Positions 15,221 through 25,335 of a stretch of DNA of 64,000 nt are shown here, one piece after another. The DNA lies in contig NZ_JAMLJN010000001.1 in the NCBI RefSeq assembly GCF_023634865.1, forward strand, positions 124,001 to 188,000, given 5' to 3'. Source of the DNA: Flavobacterium fragile (lineage in GTDB: Bacteria; Bacteroidota; Bacteroidia; Flavobacteriales; Flavobacteriaceae). Both the position numbers and the translations under genes were made by a program. Numbering within the stretch: position 1 is the stretch's first letter; every line of letters begins with the position of its first letter. The notes beneath the pieces were generated by a model. That model worked only from the letters and a program-made list of their open reading frames with translations, ran no database searches and had not been told where the DNA came from.

Positions 15221-18200
15221 ATGGCATCAAACAAAAAATACTGGAAAAGTGTTGAAGAGCTAAACGAAAATAGCTCTATTGTTGAGACGCTAAGAAACAA
15301 CGAGTTTGTGGAGCCAATTCCGGTTGACCAATTTTTAGGAGATAAAGAATCTTTGTCTTCTTCGTCAACTACTCGTCGTGACTTTTTAAAATATGTTGGA
15401 TTTAGCACGGCTGCAGCTTCATTAGCGGCTTGTGAAGGTCCTGTTGTAAAGTCAATTCCTTACGTAGTTCAACCAGAAGAAATTATTCCTGGTGTTGCTG
15501 ATTATTATGCAACAACAATGGCTGATGGTTTTGATTTTGCTAATATTTTAATCAAAACTCGTGAGGGTCGTCCTATTAAAGTAGAGAACAATAATTTAGA
15601 AGGAGCAAAAACTGGAGCTAATGCAAGAGTTCATGCTTCTGTTCTTTCATTATACGATAGTTTGCGTTTGAAACAACCTAAAATTGCTGGTAAAGATGCA
15701 ACTTGGGCTGACGTGAATACTAAAGTTAAAGCTAGTTTAGAAGAAGCTAAGGCAAAAGGTGGAAATGTAGTTGTGCTAACAAATACTATGGCTAGTCCTT
15801 CAACTGATGCTTTAATTGCTTCTTTAGTTGCTAAATATCCAACAACTAAACATGTTGTTTATGATGCAGTTTCTGAATCAAACGCTTTAGACGCTTTTCA
15901 AGCTGTTTACGGTGTAAGAGCTTTAGCAAATTATGATTTTTCAAAAGCAGACGTTATCGTTTCTGTTGGTGCAGATTTCTTAGGAGATTGGCAAGGTGGA
16001 GGTTTTGATGCAGGATATGCTCAAGGTCGTATTCCTAAAAATGGAATGATGTCTAAACATATTCAAATTGAATCGAACATGTCTTTAGCAGGTGCTAATG
16101 CAGATGTTAGAATTCCAATGACAGTTGCGCAACAAAAACAAGCTTTAGCTGATTTATATTATGCTGTTTTAAGTGGTGCTCAACCTAAAAATGCTCAAAT
16201 AGCTAAAGTAGCTAAACAACTTAAAGATGCTAAAAACAAAGGAGTTGTTGTAACTGGTTTAGATGATGTAAATGCACAATTAGTAGTTTTAGCTATTAAT
16301 ATTGCTTTACAGTCTGAAGCTTTCAATCCTTCTGATGCGATCCTTACAAGAAAAGGTGATGCAAAAGCGGTTGCTCAATTAGTAGCAGATATGAAAGCTG
16401 GAAAAGTTCATACATTAATTATGAACGGAGTTAATCCTGCTTATACTTTAGCAAATTCTAAAGATTTCGTTGCGGCATTAAAATCTGTTAAGCTTTCGGT
16501 TGCTTTCTCTATGAAAGAAGACGAAACTTCAAGTTTAACTACAATTGCTGCTGCAGCTCCTCATTATTTAGAGTCTTGGGGTGATGTTACTATTACTAGA
16601 AGTAATTACAGCATTATACAACCAACGATTCGTCCTTTATTCAATACAAAACAGTTCCAAGAGGCTTTATTAACTTGGACAGACAATACTGTTGCTTATT
16701 ACGATTTCTTAAAATCTTTCTCTGCTACTTCTTTAGCTGGAAAATCTTGGAATCAAGCAGTTCATGATGGTTTTGTTGCTTCAGTAGCAAGTCCATTAAC
16801 TGCAGTTTCTGCTGATTATGCTTCGGCAGCTTCGGCTCTAGCGCAAGCAAAATCTTCTAACTTCGATTTAGTATTATATTCTAAAGTTGGAATGGGAGAT
16901 GGACAACAAGCAAACAATCCTTGGTTACAAGAATTCCCAGATCCTATTACAAGAGTATCTTGGGATAACTACGTAACTATGTCCAAAGCAGATGCTGAAG
17001 CTAATGGATTTAAAAACTGGAATGTGGCTAATGGAGGTTTAAACGGAAGTTATGCCACTATTAAAGTAGGAAATACTACTTTAGAAAATGTACCAGTTAT
17101 TATTCAACCAGGTCAAGCAAAAGGAACTTTAGGTTTGGCTTTTGGATATGGTAAAAAATTAGGTTTAAAAGAAGAGATGCAAGTAGGTGTTAATGCTTAT
17201 GCTTTATACGCTAACTTAAACTCAAATCAATCGGCTACTATTACTGTTGCTGAAGGTGAGCACGAATTTGCTTGTGTTCAGTTACAAAAAACATTAATGG
17301 GTAGAGGTGATATTATCAAAGAAACTACATTAGAAGTTTTCAATACTAAAGATGCTAAAGTTTGGAATCCTGTTCCAATGGTATCATTAGATCACAAACC
17401 AACAGCAGCTACAGAAGTTGACTTATGGGATTCTTTTGATAGAAGTGTTGGACATCACTTTAACTTATCTATTGATTTAAATGCATGTACGGGTTGTGGA
17501 GCATGTGTTATAGCATGTCATGCTGAAAATAACGTACCAGTGGTAGGTAAAGCAGAAGTTAGAAGAAGTAGAGATATGCACTGGTTACGTATTGATAGAT
17601 ATTATTCTTCTAAAGAAACTTTTGCAGGGGATGTAGAATTGAAAGAATCTGCATCTGGATTATTGAATTCGATTGATACCTTTACAGGTATGGAAGATCC
17701 TTCAGAAAATCCACAAGTTGCATTTCAACCTGTAATGTGTCAGCATTGTAATCACGCACCTTGTGAAACAGTATGTCCAGTAGCTGCGACATCTCATGGT
17801 AGAGAAGGTCAAAACCACATGGCATACAACAGATGTGTCGGTACTCGTTACTGTGCAAATAACTGTCCATATAAAGTAAGACGTTTCAACTGGTTCCTAT
17901 ATAACAAAAACAGCGAGTTTGATTATCATATGAATGATGATTTAGGTCGTATGGTTATTAACCCAGATGTAAATGTCCGTTCTCGTGGGGTTATGGAAAA
18001 ATGTTCTATGTGTATTCAAATGACTCAGGCGGTTAAATTAAAAGCTAAACGTGAAGGTAGACCAGTTGGTAAAGATGAATTCCAAACAGCTTGTTCTGCA
18101 GCATGTACAAGTGGAGCAATGAAATTTGGAGATATTAATGATTCAGAATCAGATGTTGCTAAATTGGTTGAATCTGACAGAATGTATCATTTATTAGAGC

Positions 18201-18256
18201 ACATCGGAACAAAACCAAACGTGATGTACCACGTGAAAGTTAGAAACGATAAATAA
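15221..18256 (+). CDS. actB: Alternative complex III subunit ActB (molybdopterin-like plus Fe-S)
   Basis: This 1011-aa subunit carries a Tat motif TTRRDFLKYVGF at about 50-61, followed by a lipobox cysteine (SLAAC, residue 71), so it is a Tat-exported lipoprotein. The middle resembles molybdopterin oxidoreductases, though ACIII members hold no molybdenum cofactor. The C-terminal ferredoxin-like part (about 750-1000) has CTGCGACVIAC, CQHCNHAPCETVCP, CVGTRYCANNCP and CSMC, binding three to four iron-sulfur clusters. It transfers electrons from the quinol-oxidising membrane subunits to ActA. It sits between actA and actC with ~30-base gaps. Confidence 0.95.
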   Translation: MASNKKYWKSVEELNENSSIVETLRNNEFVEPIPVDQFLGDKESLSSSSTTRRDFLKYVGFSTAAASLAACEGPVVKSIPYVVQPEEIIPGVADYYATTMADGFDFANILIKTREGRPIKVENNNLEGAKTGANARVHASVLSLYDSLRLKQPKIAGKDATWADVNTKVKASLEEAKAKGGNVVVLTNTMASPSTDALIASLVAKYPTTKHVVYDAVSESNALDAFQAVYGVRALANYDFSKADVIVSVGADFLGDWQGGGFDAGYAQGRIPKNGMMSKHIQIESNMSLAGANADVRIPMTVAQQKQALADLYYAVLSGAQPKNAQIAKVAKQLKDAKNKGVVVTGLDDVNAQLVVLAINIALQSEAFNPSDAILTRKGDAKAVAQLVADMKAGKVHTLIMNGVNPAYTLANSKDFVAALKSVKLSVAFSMKEDETSSLTTIAAAAPHYLESWGDVTITRSNYSIIQPTIRPLFNTKQFQEALLTWTDNTVAYYDFLKSFSATSLAGKSWNQAVHDGFVASVASPLTAVSADYASAASALAQAKSSNFDLVLYSKVGMGDGQQANNPWLQEFPDPITRVSWDNYVTMSKADAEANGFKNWNVANGGLNGSYATIKVGNTTLENVPVIIQPGQAKGTLGLAFGYGKKLGLKEEMQVGVNAYALYANLNSNQSATITVAEGEHEFACVQLQKTLMGRGDIIKETTLEVFNTKDAKVWNPVPMVSLDHKPTAATEVDLWDSFDRSVGHHFNLSIDLNACTGCGACVIACHAENNVPVVGKAEVRRSRDMHWLRIDRYYSSKETFAGDVELKESASGLLNSIDTFTGMEDPSENPQVAFQPVMCQHCNHAPCETVCPVAATSHGREGQNHMAYNRCVGTRYCANNCPYKVRRFNWFLYNKNSEFDYHMNDDLGRMVINPDVNVRSRGVMEKCSMCIQMTQAVKLKAKREGRPVGKDEFQTACSAACTSGAMKFGDINDSESDVAKLVESDRMYHLLEHIGTKPNVMYHVKVRNDK

Positions 18257-18286
18257 GTATTAATTAAAGAAACAATATAAAGGATT

Positions 18287-19696
18287 ATGTCGTCTCATTA
18301 CGAAGCACCCATTAGAAAACCTTTAGTAGTAGGAAGTAAATCTTACCACGATGTAACGGTAGATGTGGCTAGACCTGTTGAAGGTAGAGCAAACAAACAA
18401 TGGTGGACAGTATTTTCAATTGCATTAGCCGCTTTCCTATGGGGATTAGGTTGTATGATTTATACCGTTACCACTGGTATTGGAACATGGGGATTAAATA
18501 AAACAGTTGGTTGGGCATGGGATATCACCAATTTCGTTTGGTGGGTAGGTATCGGTCACGCAGGAACTCTTATCTCTGCCGTATTATTATTATTCCGTCA
18601 AAAATGGAGAATGGCTATTAACCGTTCTGCAGAAGCAATGACGATTTTTTCGGTAATGCAAGCTGGTTTATTCCCAATTATTCACATGGGTCGTCCATGG
18701 TTAGGTTATTGGGTATTACCAATTCCAAATCAATTCGGTTCATTGTGGGTGAATTTTAATTCTCCCTTATTATGGGACGTATTTGCAATTTCTACGTATT
18801 TATCGGTATCATTAGTTTTCTGGTGGACTGGTTTATTACCTGATTTTGCTATGTTACGTGATAGAGCAGTGACTCCTTTTACAAAAAGAGTTTATTCTAT
18901 TCTTTCTTTTGGATGGTCTGGTAGAGCTAAAGATTGGCAGCGTTTTGAAGAAGTTTCTTTAGTTTTAGCTGGTTTAGCAACTCCACTTGTACTTTCTGTA
19001 CATACAATCGTATCTTTTGACTTTGCTACGTCTGTCATTCCAGGATGGCACACTACTATATTACCTCCATACTTTGTTGCAGGAGCTATTTTCTCTGGAT
19101 TTGCAATGGTAAATACCTTACTTATTATCATGAGAAAAGTTTCGAATCTAGAAGACTACATTACAATACAACATATTGAATTAATGAATATTGTAGTTAT
19201 GATTACTGGATCTATTGTAGGTATAGCATATATAACTGAGTTATTTGTAGCTTGGTATTCTGGAGTTGAGTATGAACAATATGCTTTCTTAAATAGAGCA
19301 ACAGGTCCTTATTGGTGGTCATACTGGTTAATGATGACATGTAACGTAATTTCTCCACAAGTTATGTGGTCTAAGAAAATTAGAACTAACATTATGGCCT
19401 CTTTTATAATTTCAATTGTAGTGAATGTAGGTATGTGGTTTGAGCGTTTTGTAATTATCGTTACTTCATTACATAGAGATTATTTACCATCTTCATGGAC
19501 AATGTTTCAACCAACTTTTGTTGATGCAGGTATCTACATTGGAACTATCGGATTCTTCTTTGTTTTATTCTTATTATATTCAAGAAGTTTCCCTGTAATT
19601 GCTCAAGCAGAGGTTAAGACAATCTTAAAATCTTCTGGAGATAACTACAAAGCAGAAAGAGAAAAACACGGTCATAATCATTCAGATAATCATTAA
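18287..19696 (+). CDS. actC: Alternative complex III membrane subunit ActC (NrfD-like)
   Basis: ActC is a polytopic NrfD-family quinol-binding subunit (469 aa). About ten membrane helices are visible, including WWTVFSIALAAFLWGLG, FVWWVGIGHAGTLISAVLLL and AYITELFVAWYSG. NrfD subunits form four-helix bundles that oxidise menaquinol next to an iron-sulfur partner, here ActB. The C-terminus is His-rich (EKHGHNHSDNH). The start codon at 18287 is 30 bases after actB, and actD follows within 4 bases. Confidence 0.95.
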   Translation: MSSHYEAPIRKPLVVGSKSYHDVTVDVARPVEGRANKQWWTVFSIALAAFLWGLGCMIYTVTTGIGTWGLNKTVGWAWDITNFVWWVGIGHAGTLISAVLLLFRQKWRMAINRSAEAMTIFSVMQAGLFPIIHMGRPWLGYWVLPIPNQFGSLWVNFNSPLLWDVFAISTYLSVSLVFWWTGLLPDFAMLRDRAVTPFTKRVYSILSFGWSGRAKDWQRFEEVSLVLAGLATPLVLSVHTIVSFDFATSVIPGWHTTILPPYFVAGAIFSGFAMVNTLLIIMRKVSNLEDYITIQHIELMNIVVMITGSIVGIAYITELFVAWYSGVEYEQYAFLNRATGPYWWSYWLMMTCNVISPQVMWSKKIRTNIMASFIISIVVNVGMWFERFVIIVTSLHRDYLPSSWTMFQPTFVDAGIYIGTIGFFFVLFLLYSRSFPVIAQAEVKTILKSSGDNYKAEREKHGHNHSDNH

Positions 19697-19700
19697 TATC

Positions 19701-20225
19701 ATGAGTAATAAAGTAATACACGCTATATATAATGATGATGATGTTTTAATGAATGCTGTTAAACAAACAAGAGCAGCTCATCATCATATTGAAGAAATTT
19801 ACACACCATTCCCAGTTCACGGTTTGGATAAAGCTATGGGATTAGCTCCAACTAGACTTGCTATTTGTGCATTTATTTATGGATTAGTTGGTCTTTCAAT
19901 TTACACAGCTTTAATGAATTTTGTGATGATAAATGATTGGCCTCAAGATATTGGAGGTAAGCCTAGTTTCAGTTACATTGAAAACATGCCTGCTTTTGTG
20001 CCAATTATGTTTGAAGGAACTGTTTTCTTTGCTGCTCACTTAATGGTTATTACATTCTACATGAGAAGTAAGTTATGGCCTTTTAAACAAGCAGAAAATC
20101 CAGATGTTAGAACAACTGACGATCATTTTCTGATGGAAGTTGGTGTTCATGGTAATGAAGAAGAATTAATTTCTTTCTTTACTAAAACTGGAGCAGTTGA
20201 AGTAAAAGTCGTAGAAAAGCATTAA
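19701..20225 (+). CDS. actD: Alternative complex III subunit ActD (DUF3341)
   Basis: ActD (174 aa) belongs to DUF3341. A soluble N-terminal part (VIHAIYNDDDVLMNAVKQ, with HHHIEEIYTPFPVHGLD) precedes two membrane helices (ICAFIYGLVGLSIYTALMN and PIMFEGTVFFAAHLMVITF). The C-terminal tail is soluble (DDHFLMEVGV). It has no cofactor motif and packs against the ActC/ActF bundles in known ACIII structures. It is translationally close to actC (4-base gap) and actE (9-base gap). Confidence 0.93.
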   Translation: MSNKVIHAIYNDDDVLMNAVKQTRAAHHHIEEIYTPFPVHGLDKAMGLAPTRLAICAFIYGLVGLSIYTALMNFVMINDWPQDIGGKPSFSYIENMPAFVPIMFEGTVFFAAHLMVITFYMRSKLWPFKQAENPDVRTTDDHFLMEVGVHGNEEELISFFTKTGAVEVKVVEKH

Positions 20226-20234
20226 TAGATAGTT

Positions 20235-20780
20235 ATGAAAAGTTTATACAAAATAGTAGCAGTAGTAGGATTGTCTTTCATGGCAACTTCATGTTTCGAT
20301 AAAGCACGACCAAACTATCAGTTTTTTCCCAACATGTATGAGGCCGTTTCTTACGAAACTTATTCTGAACATGATGTGTTTAAAGGTGGTGTAGAGGCGC
20401 AATTACCTGCTAAAGGATCGATTAAAAGAGGTTTTGTTCCATACGAAATCCCTAACACTCCTGAAGGTTATGCCTTAGCTAAGGCTACATTAAAGTCACC
20501 ATTAGATTCTTTATCTTTAAATCCTGATAAAGCTAAAGAATTATACACAGTTTATTGTGCAATTTGTCATGGTGATAAAGGAGATGGTAAAGGTAATTTA
20601 GTTCTTAAAGAGAAATTTTTAGGTGTTCCAAATTATAAGGATAGAGAAATTACAGAAGGTAGTATTTATCATGTAATCACATATGGTTTAAATTCTATGG
20701 GTTCTCATGCCAATCAGTTATCGCAAGAGGAAAGATGGCAAGTAACGGATTACGTTTTAAAATTAAAAGCCGGTTTATAA
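20235..20780 (+). CDS. actE: Alternative complex III cytochrome c subunit ActE
   Basis: A lipoprotein signal (VVGLSFMATSC, lipobox cysteine at about 17) is followed by a class I cytochrome c fold with one haem motif, CAICHGDKGDGKGN, and a distal methionine candidate (GLNSMGSHA) near the C-terminus. ActE is the lipid-anchored monohaem cytochrome of ACIII and is thought to lead electrons towards the terminal oxidase. At 181 aa it is normal. Between actD and actF in the operon. Confidence 0.94.
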   Translation: MKSLYKIVAVVGLSFMATSCFDKARPNYQFFPNMYEAVSYETYSEHDVFKGGVEAQLPAKGSIKRGFVPYEIPNTPEGYALAKATLKSPLDSLSLNPDKAKELYTVYCAICHGDKGDGKGNLVLKEKFLGVPNYKDREITEGSIYHVITYGLNSMGSHANQLSQEERWQVTDYVLKLKAGL

Positions 20781-20807
20781 TATTAATACTTTTTGAAAAT
20801 AATAGAT

Positions 20808-22298
20808 ATGTACACGTTTTCAAGTAAATTAAAAACTTTTTCATTCATCCTAATGGCTCTTGGTGTTATAGGTATTGCTGTTGGATTTTTAAATGCTCCA
20901 AAAACAATTGAGGATGTTGAAAAATTATTAGCAGATAGTCATCATCATGAGGCTTCTCATTCTGAAAAAGTGGCACCACATGCTGCCGATGCTCATGTTG
21001 TTGCTGATACTGTCAAAGTAGCTCAAATTCACTCTGACTCAACTCATGTTGGAACAAATGTAGTTGTAGACTCGACAAGTAAGTCATCTGATACTACAAT
21101 GGTTACTTCTGCTGTGGTAAATGACCATAATGATAATCATGATGCTAATGCTGATGCTCATTCACATGATGATCATAAAGCTCACTTAGAACATGTTTTA
21201 CATCAATTGCAAAATAAGCCTTGGGCTGCTTTGTATGTTGCTTGTATTTTCTTTATGTTAATTTCTGTTGGTGTTCTGGCTTTTTATGCTATTCAATATG
21301 CAGCTCAAGCAGGTTGGTCTCCAATATTATTTAGAGTAATGGAAGGTATTACATCTTATTTGTTACCTGGTTCAATTATTTTCTTTTTATTGTTGGTAGC
21401 TGCTGGTTTACATTTTAATCATTTGTTTGTTTGGATGGATCCTGCGGTTTTAGACAAAGCTAGCGTTAAGTACGACAAATTAATTGACTTAAAATCGGGT
21501 TACTTAAATGTTCCTTTCTTCTTAGGTAGAGCAGCTTTATTTTTAATAGTTTGGAATTTATATCGTCATTTTTCAAGAAAAAATTCAATAGCTCAAGACA
21601 ATTCTACTGATAATACTTTCTACAAGAAAAACTTCAAGATGTCTGCCGCTTTCTTAGTGTTCTTTATTGTTTCAGAGTCAATTATGTCTTGGGATTGGAT
21701 TATGTCTGTTGATCCACACTGGTACAGTACTTTATTTGGATGGTATGTATTTGCAAGTTTCTTTGTAAGCGGAATTACTGTGATTGCAATGGTTACCTTA
21801 TACTTAAAATCTAAAGGATATTTAGAGCATGTTAATACAAGTCACATTCACGATTTAGCTAAATTTATGTTTGGTATTAGTATCTTCTGGACATATTTAT
21901 GGTTCTCACAGTTCATGCTGATATGGTATTCAAATATTCCAGAAGAGGTTACTTATTTTGTAACTCGTATAGAACATTATAAATTACCATTTTTTGGTAT
22001 GTTGGCTTTAAACTTCATCTTCCCATTGTTAATCTTAATCAATACTGATTTCAAACGTTTAACTTGGATTGTTGTTATGGCTGGTATTGTAATTTTATTT
22101 GGTCATTATATTGATTTTTTCAATATGATTATGCCTGCTACTGTTGGTGATCAATGGTTTATTGGTATTCCTGAAATAGGAGCTTTAATGTTCTTCTTAG
22201 GGTTATTTATTTTCGTTGTATTTACTGCTTTAACTAAGGCTCCATTAGTTCCAAAAGGTAATCCTTTTATTGAGGAAAGTAAACATTTTCATTATTAA
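20808..22298 (+). CDS. actF: Alternative complex III membrane subunit ActF with His-rich segment
   Basis: ActF (497 aa from ATG 20808) is the second NrfD-like bundle of ACIII. A membrane helix near the N-terminus (FILMALGVIGIAVGFL) is followed by about 100 residues rich in His and Asp (SHHHEASHSEK, NDHNDNHDANADAHSHDDH). Roughly ten helices then continue from AALYVACIFFMLISVGVLAF. The quinol-oxidising site is mainly assigned to ActC, with ActF probably structural or proton-conducting. An in-frame TTG at 20793 is less likely than the ATG. The His-rich stretch may bind metal ions; that is inference. Confidence 0.94.
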   Translation: MYTFSSKLKTFSFILMALGVIGIAVGFLNAPKTIEDVEKLLADSHHHEASHSEKVAPHAADAHVVADTVKVAQIHSDSTHVGTNVVVDSTSKSSDTTMVTSAVVNDHNDNHDANADAHSHDDHKAHLEHVLHQLQNKPWAALYVACIFFMLISVGVLAFYAIQYAAQAGWSPILFRVMEGITSYLLPGSIIFFLLLVAAGLHFNHLFVWMDPAVLDKASVKYDKLIDLKSGYLNVPFFLGRAALFLIVWNLYRHFSRKNSIAQDNSTDNTFYKKNFKMSAAFLVFFIVSESIMSWDWIMSVDPHWYSTLFGWYVFASFFVSGITVIAMVTLYLKSKGYLEHVNTSHIHDLAKFMFGISIFWTYLWFSQFMLIWYSNIPEEVTYFVTRIEHYKLPFFGMLALNFIFPLLILINTDFKRLTWIVVMAGIVILFGHYIDFFNMIMPATVGDQWFIGIPEIGALMFFLGLFIFVVFTALTKAPLVPKGNPFIEESKHFHY

Positions 22299-22317
22299 TA
22301 GTTAAAAAGAAATAAAA

Positions 22318-23469
22318 ATGACAAGTTTCTTGGTATTTATAATTTTAGTTCTAGTTGGGATTGCAGTTTGGCAATTAACTAAAATTTTTGATTTAACCCA
22401 AATTGGTGGAATTGCTGAAGATTCAGAAATTGCTAATGATAAAGATAATAGTGTTAATGGTTACTTAATGTTTGCTTTCGTTGGATTCATTTATGTATTT
22501 ACGATTTATTCATTATACGCTTGGGGTGATTTAGTATTGGGTACTCCAGCTTCTGAACATGGTACAGATTATGACAACTTAATGTATATCTCTTTAGCTA
22601 TTATTTTCTTTGTTCAAACGATTACTCAATTTTTGTTGCATTACTTTGCTTTCAAATATAGAGGTAAAGAAGGTCAAAAAGCGCTTTACTTTGCTGACAA
22701 CAATAAATTAGAGGCTATTTGGACAATTATTCCTGTAATTGTTTTAGCTGGATTGATTATGTATGGTCTTTACACTTGGAACAACATTATGTTTGTTGAT
22801 GAGGAAGATAAGCAAGATGCTATCGTAATTGAATTATATGCAAAGCAATTTGGATGGGAAGCTCGTTATGCTGGTGACGATAAAACTTTAGGTAAAGCAA
22901 ACGTTAGATTAATTGAAGGGGTCAATACTCTAGGTGTTGATTTGGCTGATCCAGCTGCTCAAGATGATAAAGTTGTTACGGAACTACACTTACCTGTTGG
23001 AAAAAAAGTAATTTTTAAAATGCGTTCACAAGACGTATTACATTCTGCATATATGCCACATTTTAGAGTACAAATGAATTGCGTTCCTGGAATGATTACT
23101 CAATTTGCTTTCACTCCTACTGTAACAACAGCAGATATGAGAGCTGATCAAGCAATTATGGCTAAAGTGGATAAAATTAATAAGATTCGTACAGAGAAAA
23201 GTAAGAAACTTGTTGCTGAGGGTAGTACAGCTTTAGATCCTTATACATTTGATTATTTGTTGTTATGTAACAAGATTTGTGGTGCTTCTCATTACAATAT
23301 GCAAATGAAAATCGTTGTTGATACCCCTGAAGATTTTAAAGCTTGGTTAGCTGAAAAGCCTACTTTAGCTCAACAATGGAAAGAAGCTAATGCTCCTGCG
23401 CCTGCAGCTTCTGAAGTTGCTCCTACATCAGTTGATTCAACTAAAGTTGTAGCTCAAGTTATTAAATAA
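22318..23469 (+). CDS. ctaC: Cytochrome c oxidase subunit II (CuA)
   Basis: Subunit II accepts electrons at the binuclear CuA site. The ligands are visible: HSAYMPHFRVQMN, then CNKICGASHYNM (Cys-x3-Cys-x3-His-x2-Met). There are four membrane helices, two more than the usual pair: residues 1-20 (TSFLVFIILVLVGIAVWQL) and about 45-65 (GYLMFAFVGFIYVFTIYS), then IIFFVQTITQFLLHYF and IIPVIVLAGLIMYGLY. There is no haem c motif, so ACIII rather than a fused cytochrome must donate electrons. The tail is low-complexity Ala/Pro. Directly after actF. Confidence 0.95.
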   Translation: MTSFLVFIILVLVGIAVWQLTKIFDLTQIGGIAEDSEIANDKDNSVNGYLMFAFVGFIYVFTIYSLYAWGDLVLGTPASEHGTDYDNLMYISLAIIFFVQTITQFLLHYFAFKYRGKEGQKALYFADNNKLEAIWTIIPVIVLAGLIMYGLYTWNNIMFVDEEDKQDAIVIELYAKQFGWEARYAGDDKTLGKANVRLIEGVNTLGVDLADPAAQDDKVVTELHLPVGKKVIFKMRSQDVLHSAYMPHFRVQMNCVPGMITQFAFTPTVTTADMRADQAIMAKVDKINKIRTEKSKKLVAEGSTALDPYTFDYLLLCNKICGASHYNMQMKIVVDTPEDFKAWLAEKPTLAQQWKEANAPAPAASEVAPTSVDSTKVVAQVIK

Positions 23470-23498
23470 TTTATTTTATATCACATAATAGAATTAGT

Positions 23499-25265
23499 AT
23501 GTCACACGATCACGGTCATCATAAAGAAACTTTCATTACTAAATATATCTTTAGTCTTGATCACAAAATGATAGCGAAACAATACCTTATCTCAGGTTTA
23601 TTGATGGGTATTGTTGGAGTTGTTTTATCTTTATTCTTCCGTATGCAAATTGCATGGCCAGAAGAATCTTTCGAAGTATTTAAAATTTTCTTAGGAGATA
23701 ATTTTGCACCTGATGGTGTAATGAGAAATGATATTTATCTTGCATTGGTAACTATTCATGGTACCATTATGGTATTCTTTGTTCTTACTGCTGGTCTGAG
23801 TGGAACATTTAGTAACTTGTTAATACCATTACAAATTGGAGCTCGTGATATGGCTTCAGGATTTATGAACATGCTTTCTTTTTGGTTGTTCTTCGTATCT
23901 TGTATTATCATGATTTGTTCTTTATTTGTAGAATCTGGTCCTGCATCTGCTGGATGGACAATTTATCCTCCTTTGAGTGCTTTACCTCAGGCTATTCCTG
24001 GTTCTGGTTTAGGGATGACATTATGGTTAGCTTCTATGGCTATTTTCATTGCATCTTCTTTGATGGGTTCTTTGAATTATGTTGTTACTGTAATCAACAT
24101 GAGAACTAAAGGGATGACCATGACAAGATTACCTTTAACAGTTTGGGCTTTCTTCGTAACTGCTATTATAGGTATCGTTTCATTTCCTGTTTTATTTTCT
24201 GCAGCTTTATTATTAATTTTCGATAGAAGTTTTGGGACTTCATTCTTCTTATCAGATATTTTTATCCAAGGTGAAGTTTTACATTACCAAGGAGGTTCTC
24301 CAGTTTTATTTGAGCACTTATTCTGGTTTTTAGGTCACCCTGAAGTTTACATCGTATTGCTACCTGCATTAGGAATCACTTCTGAGATTATAGCAACCAA
24401 TGCAAGAAAACCTATTTTTGGTTATCGTGCCATGATTGCATCTATTTTGGCAATTGCGTTTTTATCTACTATCGTTTGGGGTCACCATATGTTCGTGTCA
24501 GGTATGAATCCTTTTTTAGGTTCAGTATTTACATTTACTACTTTATTGATTGCAATTCCTTCAGCTGTAAAAGCTTTTAACTATATAACAACTTTATGGA
24601 AAGGTAATTTACAGATGAATCCTGCTATGTTGTTCTCTATTGGATTAGTTTCTACTTTCATTAGTGGAGGTTTAACGGGTATTATTCTTGGAGATTCAAC
24701 TTTAGATATTAACGTTCACGACACTTACTTTGTTGTGGCTCACTTCCACTTAGTTATGGGTATATCTGCTTTATACGGATTCTTCGCTGGAGTTTACCAT
24801 TGGTTCCCTAAAATGTTTGGAAGAATGATGAATAAAAATTTAGGTTATGTTCATTTTTGGGTAACTGCTATTTGTGCTTATGGAGTTTTCTTCCCAATGC
24901 ACTTCATTGGAATGGCCGGATTACCTAGACGTTACTATACAAATTCTGCTTTCCCATTATTTGATGAATTAGCTGATGTTAACGTATTGATTACAGTTTT
25001 TGCTATTGTAGGTGCTGCATTCCAAATTGTGTTTTTCTGGAATTTCTTCTACAGTATCTTCTACGGTAAGAAAGCATCTCAAAATCCATGGAAATCTAAT
25101 ACTTTAGAATGGACTACTCCAGTTGAACATATACATGGTAACTGGCCAGGTGAAATTCCTGAAGTTCACAGATGGCCATATGATTACAGTAAACCAGGTC
25201 ATGATGAAGATTTTGTTCCTCAAGTAGTTCCTATGAAGGATGGCGAAGAGCAATTACATCATTAA
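23499..25265 (+). CDS. ctaD: Cytochrome c oxidase subunit I (aa3 type)
   Basis: The catalytic subunit (588 aa, twelve predicted helices) reduces oxygen at a haem a3-CuB centre and pumps protons. Diagnostic motifs are GHPEVYIVLLPALG (His-Tyr cross-link, A-type family), WGHHMFVSGM (CuB histidines) and HDTYFVVAHFHLVMG (haem ligands). It closes the eight-gene act-cta operon and is followed by a strong terminator. Subunit III and IV genes are not here but about 18 kb downstream at 43.3-45.3 kb. Confidence 0.97.
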   Translation: MSHDHGHHKETFITKYIFSLDHKMIAKQYLISGLLMGIVGVVLSLFFRMQIAWPEESFEVFKIFLGDNFAPDGVMRNDIYLALVTIHGTIMVFFVLTAGLSGTFSNLLIPLQIGARDMASGFMNMLSFWLFFVSCIIMICSLFVESGPASAGWTIYPPLSALPQAIPGSGLGMTLWLASMAIFIASSLMGSLNYVVTVINMRTKGMTMTRLPLTVWAFFVTAIIGIVSFPVLFSAALLLIFDRSFGTSFFLSDIFIQGEVLHYQGGSPVLFEHLFWFLGHPEVYIVLLPALGITSEIIATNARKPIFGYRAMIASILAIAFLSTIVWGHHMFVSGMNPFLGSVFTFTTLLIAIPSAVKAFNYITTLWKGNLQMNPAMLFSIGLVSTFISGGLTGIILGDSTLDINVHDTYFVVAHFHLVMGISALYGFFAGVYHWFPKMFGRMMNKNLGYVHFWVTAICAYGVFFPMHFIGMAGLPRRYYTNSAFPLFDELADVNVLITVFAIVGAAFQIVFFWNFFYSIFYGKKASQNPWKSNTLEWTTPVEHIHGNWPGEIPEVHRWPYDYSKPGHDEDFVPQVVPMKDGEEQLHH

Positions 25266-25276
25266 GATTTTAAATA

Positions 25277-25309
25277 GAAAAAAAACCTCTCAATTTGAGA
25301 GGTTTTTTG
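25277..25309 (+). terminator. Terminator of the act-cta operon
   Basis: Stem AAAACCTCTCAA with TTGAGAGGTTTT, short loop, flanked by A and T runs. Confidence 0.88.
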
Positions 25310-25323
25310 TTTTATAACTTTAT

Positions 25324-25331
25324 TATCTTTG
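25324..25331 (+). promoter_or_regulatory. Candidate -7 element of ruvB
   Basis: TATCTTTG lies only four bases before the ruvB ATG, so transcription would start at or just inside the gene (leaderless or nearly so). Confidence 0.4.
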
Positions 25332-25335
25332 TTGT

